This document shows positions 44,935 through 53,783 of a stretch of DNA of 64,000 bases, piece by piece (position 1 is the first letter of the stretch; the number at the start of each line of letters is the position of its first letter). The notes below the pieces were generated by a model. It had not been told where the DNA came from. It saw only the letters and a list, made by a program, of their open reading frames with translations, and did no database searches. Source of the stretch: Roseibacterium beibuensis (GTDB lineage: Bacteria > Pseudomonadota > Alphaproteobacteria > Rhodobacterales > Rhodobacteraceae); NCBI RefSeq assembly GCF_039542305.1, contig NZ_BAABHW010000002.1, positions 62,001 to 126,000 of the forward strand, given 5' to 3'. The position numbers and the translations under genes are program-made.

Positions 44935-46241
44935 GCGGCGGCCCTCCCGTAGTCACGGGCGATCGGGCAGCAGCCCTCGCGCACATGGGCTTCGAACAGG
45001 TCGCCGAAGCGGGCCAACCCGGTCCCGAGCGGTGCCATCGCGCCGCCCATCAGATCGCAGAAGGTGCGCCCGCGCGGGCCAGCGATCTCGACCGTATCGC
45101 GCAGAACCTGAAGGTCCTCCATCCGACCCTCGCCCCGTTCCAGCCGCGCCATGATCTGCGCCACCCAAGGCAGCCCGTCGCGACACGGCGTGCACCAGCC
45201 ACAGCTTTCGCGCGCGTAGAACGCCATGTGCCGCGCGATCACGCCCACCGGGCAGGCGCTTTCGTCCAGCACGATCATCGTGCCCGTGCCGAACATGGAC
45301 CCCGCCTTGGCGACATGGGCGAAATCGAGCGGGATATCGGCCTCGGCCGGTTCCAGAAATCCGCTGGCCCCGCCCCCCGGCTGGAAACAGCGCAGCACGC
45401 CGGTGCCGGACACACCGCCCGCGCGCTCGATCAACTCGGCGGCGGTGGTGCCCATCGGCGCTTCGATGATCTGGGGCTTGTTCACACGGCCCGAGACGCC
45501 GAACACCTTGGTGCCGCCCTCTTCGGTCCGGGACAGCGCGCGGAACCACTGCGCGCCGTTGCCCACGATATGCGAGACGCACGAGACGGTTTCGACGTTG
45601 TTCACCGTCGTCGGACGCCCCCACAGCCCCGATTGCGCCGGGAACGGCGGGCGCTTGCGCGGCACGGCGCGCTTGCCCTCAAGCGCCTCGATCAGCGCGG
45701 TTTCCTCGCCCACGATGTAGCGCCCCGCCGAGGGGTGCACCCACATCTTCACGTCAAAGCCCGAGCCGAGCACGTTCTTGCCCAGATACCCGGCCTTCTC
45801 GGCCTCGGCGATGGCGCGGGTCACGTTGGCGATGGCGTCGCGATAGGCATCGCGGATCAGCACGATGATCTCGGACGCATGAGTGGCATAAGCCGCCAGG
45901 ATCGCACCCTCGATCAACTGGTGCGGCACGGCCTCCAAAAGGATGCGGTCCTTGAAAGCGCCCGGTTCCATCTCGTCGCCGTTGACGATGAAGTAGGACG
46001 GGCCGTCGCCCGGCGCCTCGCCCGGTTTGGGCATGAAGCGCCACTTGGTCGCCGCCGGAAAGCCCGCGCCGCCGCGCCCGTTCAGGTTGGCCGCCGCGAC
46101 GGTGTCCAGCACCTCTTCGGGGGTCATCGTCTTGAGGCCGCGCTCGACGGCATCGTAGCCGCCCAGCTTGCGCCATTCCTTCAGCGTATGGGGGCGGCGG
46201 TCGGGCCGTGCACGTCCCGTAAGGGGTTGCTCTGCGCTCAT
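44931..46241 (-). CDS. nuoF: NADH-quinone oxidoreductase subunit F
   Basis: The protein has 436 residues. It binds NADH, FMN and cluster N3: GRGGAGFPAATKW (FMN loop), GEETALIEALEG (NADH) and ESCGWCTPCRDG with a later Cys (N3). The extension at the start (MSAEQPLTGRARPDRR) is short. The ATG at 46241 overlaps the nuoE stop. Confidence 0.96.
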   Translation of the reverse strand: MSAEQPLTGRARPDRRPHTLKEWRKLGGYDAVERGLKTMTPEEVLDTVAAANLNGRGGAGFPAATKWRFMPKPGEAPGDGPSYFIVNGDEMEPGAFKDRILLEAVPHQLIEGAILAAYATHASEIIVLIRDAYRDAIANVTRAIAEAEKAGYLGKNVLGSGFDVKMWVHPSAGRYIVGEETALIEALEGKRAVPRKRPPFPAQSGLWGRPTTVNNVETVSCVSHIVGNGAQWFRALSRTEEGGTKVFGVSGRVNKPQIIEAPMGTTAAELIERAGGVSGTGVLRCFQPGGGASGFLEPAEADIPLDFAHVAKAGSMFGTGTMIVLDESACPVGVIARHMAFYARESCGWCTPCRDGLPWVAQIMARLERGEGRMEDLQVLRDTVEIAGPRGRTFCDLMGGAMAPLGTGLARFGDLFEAHVREGCCPIARDYGRAAA

Positions 46242-46714
46242 TTCGCGTCCTCCCCCAGGATCTCGTCGATGGTTTCGGGCGTCAGCGGGCCGACCAGTTT
46301 GCGGTTGCGCCCGATCACGCCTGCCGGCGCGTGATCGCAACCCCCGACGCAGCAGATATTGATCAGCGTGTATTTCCCGTCCGGCGTGGTCTGGCCGAAC
46401 CCTATGCCAAGGCGCTTCATCACCGCGTCGCGCACATCCTCGGCCCCGTTGAGGTAGCAGGACGCGCCATCGCACAGCAGGATCACCTTTTCGCCCACCG
46501 GCTGGCGGAAGATCAGGCTGTAGAAGGTCGCCACATCCTCGATCTCGGCGGTGGTGACGCCAAGCAAGTTGGCCGCTTCTTCGAGGTGCTCGTCGCTCAC
46601 CCAGCCATGTTCCTGCTGGATCATTCGCAAGGATTCCAGCATCGCGGCGCGCGGGCCGCCATGGTGGTCCATCGCCTCGGTGATGGCGGAGCGGAGATGT
46701 TTCGAGAGGCTCAT
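46238..46714 (-). CDS. nuoE: NADH-quinone oxidoreductase subunit E
   Basis: The protein has 158 residues, as in E. coli. It is thioredoxin-like with the [2Fe-2S] N1a ligands CDGASC and CCVGGCDHAP. It starts with the ATGA of the nuoCD stop. The short length and E. coli-like N-terminus differ from the longer mitochondrial-type NuoE proteins of alphaproteobacteria, consistent with the other signs of a different complex I lineage. Confidence 0.95.
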   Translation of the reverse strand: MSLSKHLRSAITEAMDHHGGPRAAMLESLRMIQQEHGWVSDEHLEEAANLLGVTTAEIEDVATFYSLIFRQPVGEKVILLCDGASCYLNGAEDVRDAVMKRLGIGFGQTTPDGKYTLINICCVGGCDHAPAGVIGRNRKLVGPLTPETIDEILGEDAK

Positions 46715-48486
46715 TTATCCACATCCGACATGACGTGATCGATCGAGGCGAGGTAGATGACGAAATCGGCCACGGTCATGCCGGGCGCGACCTCGGGGAT
46801 GGCTTGCAGGTTGGCAAAGCTGGGCGTGCGGATCCGCGTGCGGTAGCTGCCCCCCTCCCCGTCCGAGACGATGGAATACTGGGTGAAGCCGCGGGCGGAT
46901 TCGATCTGCCCGGTTGCCTCGCCGACAGGCACGCGGGTGCCGTAGGCGGTGCCGGTGAAATGGTGGATCAGCGTCTCGATATCGTGCAGCGTCTGGGCGC
47001 GCGGCGGCGGGAAAGCCAGCGGGTGATCGGCCTTGATCGGCCCCTCGGGCATCCAGTCGAGGCATTGGCGGATGATCTTGAGGCTTTCGCGCATCTCCTG
47101 CGCGCGGACCCAGGTGCGGGCATAGCAATCGCCCTCGGTGCGGGTCGGCACGTCGAACTCGTAATTCTCGTAGCCCGAATATGGGCGCAGCTTGCGCATG
47201 TCCCACGGCAGGCCGGCCGCGCGGATATGCGGCCCGGTGACGGACCATTTCAGGCAGGTCTCGACATCATAGGCGGCGACGCCCTGCGTGCGGATCCGGA
47301 ACAGCTCGGAATTCATCGCCTGCCGCTCGTAATCGTCCAGCCGCGCGGGCATCCAGTCGAGGAATTCGCGCACCAGTTCGTCCCAGCCCGAGGGCAGATC
47401 CATCGCCACGCCGCCGATGCGGAAGAACGCGGGGTGCATGCGCGCGCCGGTGATGGTCTGGATGACCTTGTAGGCCTTCTCGCGGTCCACGAACATGTAG
47501 AAGACCGGGGACATCGCCCCCGTATCCTGCGCCAGCGTCCCGTAGAACAGCAGGTGCGAGGTGATGCGGAAAAACTCGGACAGCATCACGCGGATGCATT
47601 GCGCCCGCGCCGGAACCTCGATCCCGCAGAGTTTCTCGACCGCCAGCAGGTAGGGCATTTCCGAGATAACGCCGCCGAGGTAATCGATCCGGTCGGTATA
47701 GGGGATGAAGCCATGCCATGTCTGGCGCTCGGCCATCTTTTCCGCGCCGCGGTGGTGATAGCCGATATCGGGGTAAGCCCAGACGATCTCTTCGCCATCG
47801 AGGCCGAGCACGATGCGGAACACCCCGTGGGTCGAGGGGTGGTGCGGCCCGAAGTTCAGCACCATCAACTCGACGCCGTCGCGTTCGGTCGGAAGGCCAA
47901 GCTCGGCCGGGTCGATCGCGTTCGCGGCCTCGGTCGCGGCAAAGCTCTCCGGCGTCATGCGGTAGGGCGCAACCTCGGTCGCGCGGGCATGGTGGGTCTT
48001 GCGCAGCGGATGCCCCTTCCAATCGGGCGGCATCAGGATGCGGCGATGGCTGGCCCGCCCGTCGAAACGGACGCCGAACATGTCGAACGCCTCGCGCTCG
48101 TACCAATCGGCACCGGGGTAGACCTGCGTCAGCGTGGGCGCGCGCGGCGCCTCGGCATCGCAGGCGCATTTCAGGCGGATATCGGCGTTGCGCTCGGGCG
48201 AGATCAGGTGGCTGACCAGCGTGATCCCCGACGCGGGCTGCCCGGCGCGATGTCGGCGCGTGGTTTCGTCGATGCCGTATAGTTCGGCCATCAGAGTGAA
48301 GGGTTGCGGCACGCCGTGACGCAGGTGGTCATGCACGGCCACCCACTGGGCCGGGTCGATCCAGAGGATCGGGAAAGTATCGACAGTCTGCTGCTCGGCC
48401 AGGATCGCGTCGCCGAACCGCGCGCGCAGGTCGGCCACGGGATCGTCCACCCCCTCGGCAGGTTTGGTCATGGTGTCGGTCGTCAT
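46711..48486 (-). CDS. nuoCD: NADH-quinone oxidoreductase fused subunits C and D
   Basis: The protein has 591 residues and is a single reading frame with NuoC (about 1-190, WIDPAQWVAVHDHLR through FDMFGVRFDGRASHRRILMPPDWKGHPLRK) followed by NuoD (about 200-591, LNFGPHHPSTHGVFRI onward). The quinone-site His and the C-terminal Asp-rich end are present. NuoD with NuoB forms the quinone-reaction chamber. Fusion is the gamma-type arrangement, unlike the separate nuoC and nuoD of the usual alphaproteobacterial operon. It overlaps nuoB and nuoE by ATGA. Confidence 0.95.
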   Translation of the reverse strand: MTTDTMTKPAEGVDDPVADLRARFGDAILAEQQTVDTFPILWIDPAQWVAVHDHLRHGVPQPFTLMAELYGIDETTRRHRAGQPASGITLVSHLISPERNADIRLKCACDAEAPRAPTLTQVYPGADWYEREAFDMFGVRFDGRASHRRILMPPDWKGHPLRKTHHARATEVAPYRMTPESFAATEAANAIDPAELGLPTERDGVELMVLNFGPHHPSTHGVFRIVLGLDGEEIVWAYPDIGYHHRGAEKMAERQTWHGFIPYTDRIDYLGGVISEMPYLLAVEKLCGIEVPARAQCIRVMLSEFFRITSHLLFYGTLAQDTGAMSPVFYMFVDREKAYKVIQTITGARMHPAFFRIGGVAMDLPSGWDELVREFLDWMPARLDDYERQAMNSELFRIRTQGVAAYDVETCLKWSVTGPHIRAAGLPWDMRKLRPYSGYENYEFDVPTRTEGDCYARTWVRAQEMRESLKIIRQCLDWMPEGPIKADHPLAFPPPRAQTLHDIETLIHHFTGTAYGTRVPVGEATGQIESARGFTQYSIVSDGEGGSYRTRIRTPSFANLQAIPEVAPGMTVADFVIYLASIDHVMSDVDK

Positions 48487-49085
48487 GGCGCCTCCGGATC
48501 GTCGAGGCGGGTGATCGACACGCGGTCATGGTGGCGCAGATCCTTGCGCGGGGCCGGGTTGAAGGCCGCGGGCGCCTCGCCCAGCGTGATGCCGAGCGGA
48601 CGGCGAGATTGGCCGGCCTTTTGCTGCAGCAGGATCATCGCATCCAGCAACTGCTCGGGGCGCGGCGGGCACCCGGGGATGTAGACATCGACGGGCAGGA
48701 AGGAATCCACCCCCTGCACGACCGAGTAAATGTCGTACATGCCGCCCGAATTTGCGCAGGCCCCCATCGAGATGACCCAGCGCGGTTCGCGCATCTGTTC
48801 GTAGAGCCGTTTCAACGGCACCGCCATCTTGGTGAAAACGGTACCCGACACGATCAGCAGATCGGCCTGACGCGGGGTCGCGCGGATCACCTCGGCCCCG
48901 AAGCGGGACTGGTCATAGACCGGCGTCAGCGCCGTGGCCATTTCCACGTAGCAGCAGGACAGGCCGAAATTGAACGGCCAGAAGCTGTTCTTGCGGGACC
49001 ACGCGACCAGATCATCGAGCCGCGCGAAAAGCTGACCCTGCGCCATGGCGACGCCGGGCGGCAGGGAGCGGGGTTGCTCGGTCAT
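48483..49085 (-). CDS. nuoB: NADH-quinone oxidoreductase subunit B
   Basis: The protein has 200 residues. The N2 cluster cysteines are in GLSCCYVEM, GACANSGGMYD and IPGCPPRPEQ. It is the terminal Fe-S subunit next to the quinone site. ATG/TGA overlaps with nuoA and nuoCD. Confidence 0.96.
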   Translation of the reverse strand: MTEQPRSLPPGVAMAQGQLFARLDDLVAWSRKNSFWPFNFGLSCCYVEMATALTPVYDQSRFGAEVIRATPRQADLLIVSGTVFTKMAVPLKRLYEQMREPRWVISMGACANSGGMYDIYSVVQGVDSFLPVDVYIPGCPPRPEQLLDAMILLQQKAGQSRRPLGITLGEAPAAFNPAPRKDLRHHDRVSITRLDDPEAP

Positions 49086-49513
49086 CGCGCGCCCCCTTTC
49101 TTGGCAGAGCCCGCGGGGCGTGCCCCGACGTCAAGCGCCCCATCGAGCCAGAGATAGGCCAGCGCGACCAGCAGAACGACGATGAAAACCGCAGCGGCCA
49201 ACAGCCCGCCCACCCCGGCCTCGGCAGCGGTCAAGGCCCAGGTGTACAGGACGGCCGCCTCGAAATCGAAGATCACGAAAAACGCGGCGATCTGGAAATA
49301 GGCGGTCGGCACAGGCGCCTTGGCGGCGGCATCGGCCGGGGCGCCGGATTCATAAATGCCCCAGCTATCCTTGGGCACACCCGGCGCACGAAGGACCTTG
49401 GCCAAACCCAGCACCGCAGCAACCGTCGCGATTGCGGCCACAGCGTGGATGGCAAGCGATGCCCTCGGATCGAGACCGAAGAAAGCCTCTGTCACCTTGC
49501 GCTCCTTTACCAT
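49082..49513 (-). CDS. nuoA: NADH-quinone oxidoreductase subunit A
   Basis: The protein has 143 residues with three transmembrane helices (about 20-40, 70-92 and 98-120). The conserved loop Y-ESGAP...Y followed by FVIFDFEAAVLYTWAL is present. It is the first gene of the operon. An FNR-like box lies about 84 bases before the ATG. Confidence 0.94.
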   Translation of the reverse strand: MVKERKVTEAFFGLDPRASLAIHAVAAIATVAAVLGLAKVLRAPGVPKDSWGIYESGAPADAAAKAPVPTAYFQIAAFFVIFDFEAAVLYTWALTAAEAGVGGLLAAAVFIVVLLVALAYLWLDGALDVGARPAGSAKKGGAR

Positions 49514-49590
49514 GAACAGACGGGGCCGCGACTGTCGTTCCGCCCCTGGCGCGTGTCAACCCTAATTGACAGCCATGCAACACCCGGACC

Positions 49591-49604
49591 TTGAGCCAGA
49601 TCAA
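49591..49604. promoter_or_regulatory. FNR/FnrL-like box upstream of nuoA
   Basis: TTGAGCCAGATCAA matches the FNR consensus TTGAT-N4-ATCAA with one mismatch. It is centred about 84 bases upstream of the nuoA start. It would place this complex I under oxygen control. Confidence 0.7.
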
Positions 49605-49768
49605 ATTTCGCAGGCCGGTTTTCCGTTTTTTGCCAGTGCACTAATGTATACGGCGCATATTCCTTGTTGGCACACGCGCCGTGCGCGATCAAAGCCTCCT
49701 GCACCCTGCCGGCCCTGTCATACGAATCTGACAGATGCGGCTGCGGCGCCCCTGCGACAGCCCCTCGG

Positions 49769-50212
49769 TCAGGTCACTTCGTCGAGCGCCAGGATGCGGG
49801 TGAGCGCCGGGTTGTCGCCGGTCAGATCGGCGAGAGTCATGCCATCCAGCGTCGCGTAGAAGGCTTCGAGTGCAACCGAAAGCGCACCGTTCAAACGACA
49901 GCAGGACGAGATCGGGCAGGTATTGGCGCTACGGTCGAAACATTCCGCGAAGGGCACACCGCTTTCGAGCAGGCGAAAGACGCGCCCCACCGAGATTTCT
50001 TCCGGCGCGAGGCGCAACTCCACACCGCCGGACCGACCGCGCGTGGTGCGGATGAAACCGAGTTTTCCAAGCTGGTTGATAACCACGGCCACATGCGCCT
50101 CGGACGCGTTGGCCACCTGGGCGATGTCGTGCTTGCGCAGGATACGCCCCGGATTGACGGCACAGGCCATCAAAACACGCATGGCAAGGTTGGTTTTTGT
50201 CGTCAGGCGCAT
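49769..50212 (-). CDS. nsrR: Rrf2-family regulator, NsrR-like
   Basis: The protein has 147 residues. It has a winged helix with a recognition region and four cysteines near the middle: C91, C99, C104 and C105 in FAECFDRSANTCPISSCC. The following RLNGALSVALEAFYATLDGMTLADL matches NsrR, the [4Fe-4S] nitric-oxide sensor, better than IscR or RirA. The start at 50212 has a GAGAGAGG leader. It is divergent from cydD. NsrR normally represses NO-defence genes; here the neighbours encode the NO-tolerant cytochrome bd oxidase. Subfamily assignment is by motif only. Confidence 0.8.
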   Translation of the reverse strand: MRLTTKTNLAMRVLMACAVNPGRILRKHDIAQVANASEAHVAVVINQLGKLGFIRTTRGRSGGVELRLAPEEISVGRVFRLLESGVPFAECFDRSANTCPISSCCRLNGALSVALEAFYATLDGMTLADLTGDNPALTRILALDEVT

Positions 50213-50243
50213 AAGGGCCTCTCTCCGGTCATTCGGCAGCCTA

Positions 50244-50266
50244 TCGCATACAAAAACAAGATGCGA
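50244..50266. promoter_or_regulatory. Inverted repeat in the nsrR-cydD region (NsrR site candidate)
   Basis: TCGCAT (50244-50249) and ATGCGA (50261-50266) form a perfect dyad with an 11-base centre; the right arm reads AAGATGCGA, close to the AAGATGC half of enterobacterial NsrR sites. The nine-base string ATCGCATAC recurs in the cydA promoter. Confidence 0.55.
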
Positions 50267-50268
50267 CA

Positions 50269-50282
50269 TTGACCCAGATCAC
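50269..50282. promoter_or_regulatory. FNR-like box between nsrR and cydD
   Basis: TTGACCCAGATCAC has the FNR TTGA-N6-TCA- pattern (last base differs). It is centred about 45 bases before the cydD ATG and 63 bases before the nsrR ATG. Confidence 0.55.
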
Positions 50283-50319
50283 GTTTCACCCGCCCTTGGG
50301 ATTATAAGCCAAACCGGAA

Positions 50320-52017
50320 ATGCGCTTTTTGAAACGACCCACACCCGACCTCGCCACGCAAAGGTTGACCCGCGCCCTCGCCCCCGAGGCAGCGCGGATT
50401 CGCCGTGCGGCCCAACTGACCACGATTGCGGCCCTGCTCTGGCCGGCGATGGCCGCCTTGGTTGCCCTTAGCTTCGGGGCGCTGGTGACCGGAACCGCCA
50501 CCACCGCCCAGATCCTCTGGGCCTCCGCCGCGTTTCTTGCGATCGGCGCGCTGCGAACGGGCCTGTCCGTGCGGGCATCGGCGCTTCTGGACCGATCCGC
50601 CGATGTCGTGCTCGCAGCCGAGCGCGCCGCCCTTCTGACCACGCAAGAACGCCTCTCCCCGCGCGCGGAGGGGCGGGCGAACTCGGCCGCCGTCGCCGCG
50701 CTCTTGGTCGACAAGCTGCCACACCTCCGCCCCTATATCATGCGCGCCCGCCCCGCCGCGATGCGCGCCGCGATCGTGCCGCTGGTCCTGCTGGCGCTGT
50801 CGGCGACCATGTCATGGACGGTCGCGCTGATCCTTCTGGTGGCCGGTCCGCTGATCCCCGTTTTCATGGCGCTTGTCGGCCTTGCCGCGCGCGAGGCCAG
50901 CGAAAAACAGATGGACGAGATCGGGACCCTGTCGACGCTTCTGTCGGAACGGTTGGGGGCCCTGCTGGACATAAGGCTGCTCGATGCGCGCCCGCGCATG
51001 TTGCAGGATTTCGAAGATCGCGCCGAAAGCCTGCGAGAGCGCACGATGGCCGTACTGCGCGTGGCCTTCCTCTCCTCGACGGTGCTGGAACTGTTCTCGG
51101 CCATCGGCGTGGCGATGGTCGCGGTCTATGTGGGCTTTGCCCTGTTGGGCGAGCTGGGTTTCGGCGCGTATGCGACCCCGCTGACGCTGACCGAGGGCGT
51201 CTTTCTTCTGATGCTGGCGCCCGAGTTCTTTCAGCCCCTGCGCGACCTCGCCGCGTCCTGGCATGACAAGGCCGCGGCGCTGGCCGTGGCCCGCGACCTG
51301 ACCGGGATCGAGGCGGGCGACGACAGCACGATCCTGGGCGACGGCGCAGCGGCCACCCCGCTGCCGGGGGCCACGCCGATCCGGCTGCGCGGCCTGTCCC
51401 TCGGCGCGATGCGGTTTCCCGATCTCGACATCGCGCCCGGGGCCTCGGTCGCCTTCACCGGCCCGTCGGGCAGCGGCAAATCCACCCTGATCGCCTTGAT
51501 CGGCGGACTGGTCGCCCCGGACGCGGGGCAGGTCCTGATCGGGGAAAAGCCGGTCGGCCCCGAGACGGCGGACGCCTGGCGCGCGCGGATCGCATGGGTG
51601 CCGCAATCGCCCCATTTCCTGCGCGGCCCGCTGCGCGACACGCTGACCCTCGGCCTGCCCGAGGCCGATGCCGACAGCATTGCGCGCGGGCTTGCCCTCG
51701 CCTCGGCCGAAGATGTCGTGGCGCGCCTGCCCCAAGGCCTTGAAACGCCCCTCGGGGAAAGCGGCGCGGGCGTGTCCGGCGGCGAGGCGCGCCGGCTCAT
51801 GCTGGCGCGCGCCGCCCTGTCGGGGCGTCCGGTCATCCTCGCCGATGAACCGACGGCAGACCTCGACGCCGAGACGGCCGCCGACATCACCGAGGCCCTT
51901 TGCGCCCTGTCGGACAAGGGGGCCACGGTCATCGTCGCGACGCATGATGCCGCGCTCGCGGCGGCGATGGGAACACGGATCGACCTGGGCCGCGCCCGGC
52001 AGGAGAGTGCCGCATGA
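50320..52017 (+). CDS. cydD: ABC exporter subunit CydD
   Basis: The protein has 565 residues. Six transmembrane helices occupy the first 300 residues and an ATPase domain follows with Walker A GPSGSGKST, signature SGGEARRLMLARA and Walker B VILADEPTADLD. With CydC it forms the thiol (cysteine/glutathione) exporter needed to assemble haems into cytochrome bd. The stop overlaps the cydC start (ATGA). The ATG at 50320 lacks a strong ribosome-binding site. Confidence 0.93.
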   Translation: MRFLKRPTPDLATQRLTRALAPEAARIRRAAQLTTIAALLWPAMAALVALSFGALVTGTATTAQILWASAAFLAIGALRTGLSVRASALLDRSADVVLAAERAALLTTQERLSPRAEGRANSAAVAALLVDKLPHLRPYIMRARPAAMRAAIVPLVLLALSATMSWTVALILLVAGPLIPVFMALVGLAAREASEKQMDEIGTLSTLLSERLGALLDIRLLDARPRMLQDFEDRAESLRERTMAVLRVAFLSSTVLELFSAIGVAMVAVYVGFALLGELGFGAYATPLTLTEGVFLLMLAPEFFQPLRDLAASWHDKAAALAVARDLTGIEAGDDSTILGDGAAATPLPGATPIRLRGLSLGAMRFPDLDIAPGASVAFTGPSGSGKSTLIALIGGLVAPDAGQVLIGEKPVGPETADAWRARIAWVPQSPHFLRGPLRDTLTLGLPEADADSIARGLALASAEDVVARLPQGLETPLGESGAGVSGGEARRLMLARAALSGRPVILADEPTADLDAETAADITEALCALSDKGATVIVATHDAALAAAMGTRIDLGRARQESAA

Positions 52018-53663
52018 GTCCCCTTCTCCGGATATTCCTTCTGCTCTGGCGCGAGGAACGCGCCTCGCTCTCGCGTGGGTTCTTGCTCTCGGTCGCGGTG
52101 CTCGTGGCGGGCGGCGCGCTGCTTGGCCTCTCGGGGTGGTTCATCGTTGCCGCCGGGGCCGCTGGCCTGGCGGGGATCGGCATCGCCTTCGACGTCTTCC
52201 GCCCCTCGGCGGGCGTTCGGTTCCTCGCGCTGGGGCGCACGGCGGCGCGTTACGGCGAACGGCTGCTGACCCATGACGCCACGCTCAGGGCGCTGGCGCG
52301 GCTGCGCGTGCGCCTGCTGGAGCGCCTGTCCGCCCGCGATGCGCTGACCCTCTCGGGCCTGCGCAGCTCCGAAACCCTCAACAGGCTGACGGCGGATGTC
52401 GACGCGCTGGACGGCATCGCCATCCGCCTCGCCTTCCCGATCGCAGCCGGGGCCGTAACGCTGGCGCTGGCCTTCGCCGTGATCGCATGGCTGGTGACGC
52501 CGCTGGTCGCGGCCACGGTAACCCTTCCGCTCGCTCTTGGCGGGGCCGCGGTGCTGATGGTAACCGGGCGCGCAGGGATCGCCTCCGCCGCACGGGCCGA
52601 AGCCGCGCGGCAAACCTTCCGCAGCCGGGCCATCGACCATTTGCGCGGCCGCACCGGGCTGGCCTTTGCCGGCGCCCTCCCCGCTTCGCACGGCATGGCG
52701 CTCGACGCCGAGGCCGAGGGCCGGGCCGCCGAACGCCACCTTGCGCGGCTCGACCGATGGGCCGACACGCTGGTCGCCTCCGCCGGGTTGATCGCGGCGG
52801 CCGGGACCCTGGCCATCGGCGGCCTGCTGGCCCTGGCCAATGTCATCCCGCCCGCCGCCGCCGCCATCGGCGTCTTCGCCGCGCTGGCGCTGACCGAGGT
52901 GCTGGCCCCCCTTCAGCGCGGCGTGGCCGAGATCGGGCGGATGCGGGACGCGGCGGCGCGCGTGGTGCCATTGCTGGAGGAACCGGTTCAGGACCATGCG
53001 CCCGGCGATCCGGTTGGCCGGGACGACACGGGCCTGATCGAGTTGCGCGCCCTTGCCGTTGCGCCGCCGGGGTCGCAGATCCCGTTGCTGCCCCCCCTGA
53101 CCCTGACCGTCGCCGCAGGCGAAACGGTGGCGCTGACGGGGCGCTCCGGACGCGGGAAATCCACCCTGCTCGCCGCGATCTCGGGGGTGTCCTCGCCCCT
53201 TTCGGGCGAGATCCGCATCGCCGGGCATGATCTGGCAAAACTTGACGAAAGCCGCCTGAGGGGCCTGCTCGGCTACCTGCCCCAGCGCAGTGCGCTGATT
53301 TCCGGCACGGTGCGCGACAACCTTGCCCTCGCCGCCCCCGACGCAACCGACACGGAGATGGAGGCCCTGCTGGACGCCGTGGGTCTTTGGCCGGTCCTTG
53401 CCGGGAACGGCGGGTTGGACATGGCGCTTGGCGAAGCGGGCAGCGGCCTGTCGGGGGGCGAATCCCGGCGTCTGGCGCTTGTGCGGACCTTGCTTAGAAA
53501 GCCTCCAGCTCTCCTTCTGGATGAGCCGACCGAAGGCCTCGATCCGGCCGGTTCAGCCAAGGTCATGGCCGCGATCAGATCCCATCTTCCACGCTCCGCT
53601 ATTCTAATCGCGACGCATCGTCAGGCTGAAATAAAGGCCTGCAACAGATCATTGGCAATTTAA
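52014..53663 (+). CDS. cydC: ABC exporter subunit CydC
   Basis: The protein has 549 residues. The N-terminal membrane domain (1-320) is followed by an ATPase with Walker A GRSGRGKST, signature LSGGESRRLALVR and Walker B ALLLDEPTEGLD. It is the partner of CydD. It is followed by a 120-base intergenic region with a perfect FNR box before cydA. Confidence 0.93.
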   Translation: MSPLLRIFLLLWREERASLSRGFLLSVAVLVAGGALLGLSGWFIVAAGAAGLAGIGIAFDVFRPSAGVRFLALGRTAARYGERLLTHDATLRALARLRVRLLERLSARDALTLSGLRSSETLNRLTADVDALDGIAIRLAFPIAAGAVTLALAFAVIAWLVTPLVAATVTLPLALGGAAVLMVTGRAGIASAARAEAARQTFRSRAIDHLRGRTGLAFAGALPASHGMALDAEAEGRAAERHLARLDRWADTLVASAGLIAAAGTLAIGGLLALANVIPPAAAAIGVFAALALTEVLAPLQRGVAEIGRMRDAAARVVPLLEEPVQDHAPGDPVGRDDTGLIELRALAVAPPGSQIPLLPPLTLTVAAGETVALTGRSGRGKSTLLAAISGVSSPLSGEIRIAGHDLAKLDESRLRGLLGYLPQRSALISGTVRDNLALAAPDATDTEMEALLDAVGLWPVLAGNGGLDMALGEAGSGLSGGESRRLALVRTLLRKPPALLLDEPTEGLDPAGSAKVMAAIRSHLPRSAILIATHRQAEIKACNRSLAI

Positions 53664-53685
53664 AATATATCACAACTATACTTTT

Positions 53686-53699
53686 TTGATCTGCATCAA
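53686..53699. promoter_or_regulatory. Perfect FNR box upstream of cydA
   Basis: TTGATCTGCATCAA matches the FNR consensus TTGAT-N4-ATCAA in all ten positions. It is centred about 91 bases before the cydA start, so cydABX probably has its own oxygen-controlled promoter. Confidence 0.85.
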
Positions 53700-53783
53700 A
53701 GTAGACAATCGCATACAGCGCGAAAACGCCTCTCGATGGCTGGCGGGATTCTCCCTCTGGCTGAGTCTTGAGGAGACGGAGAC

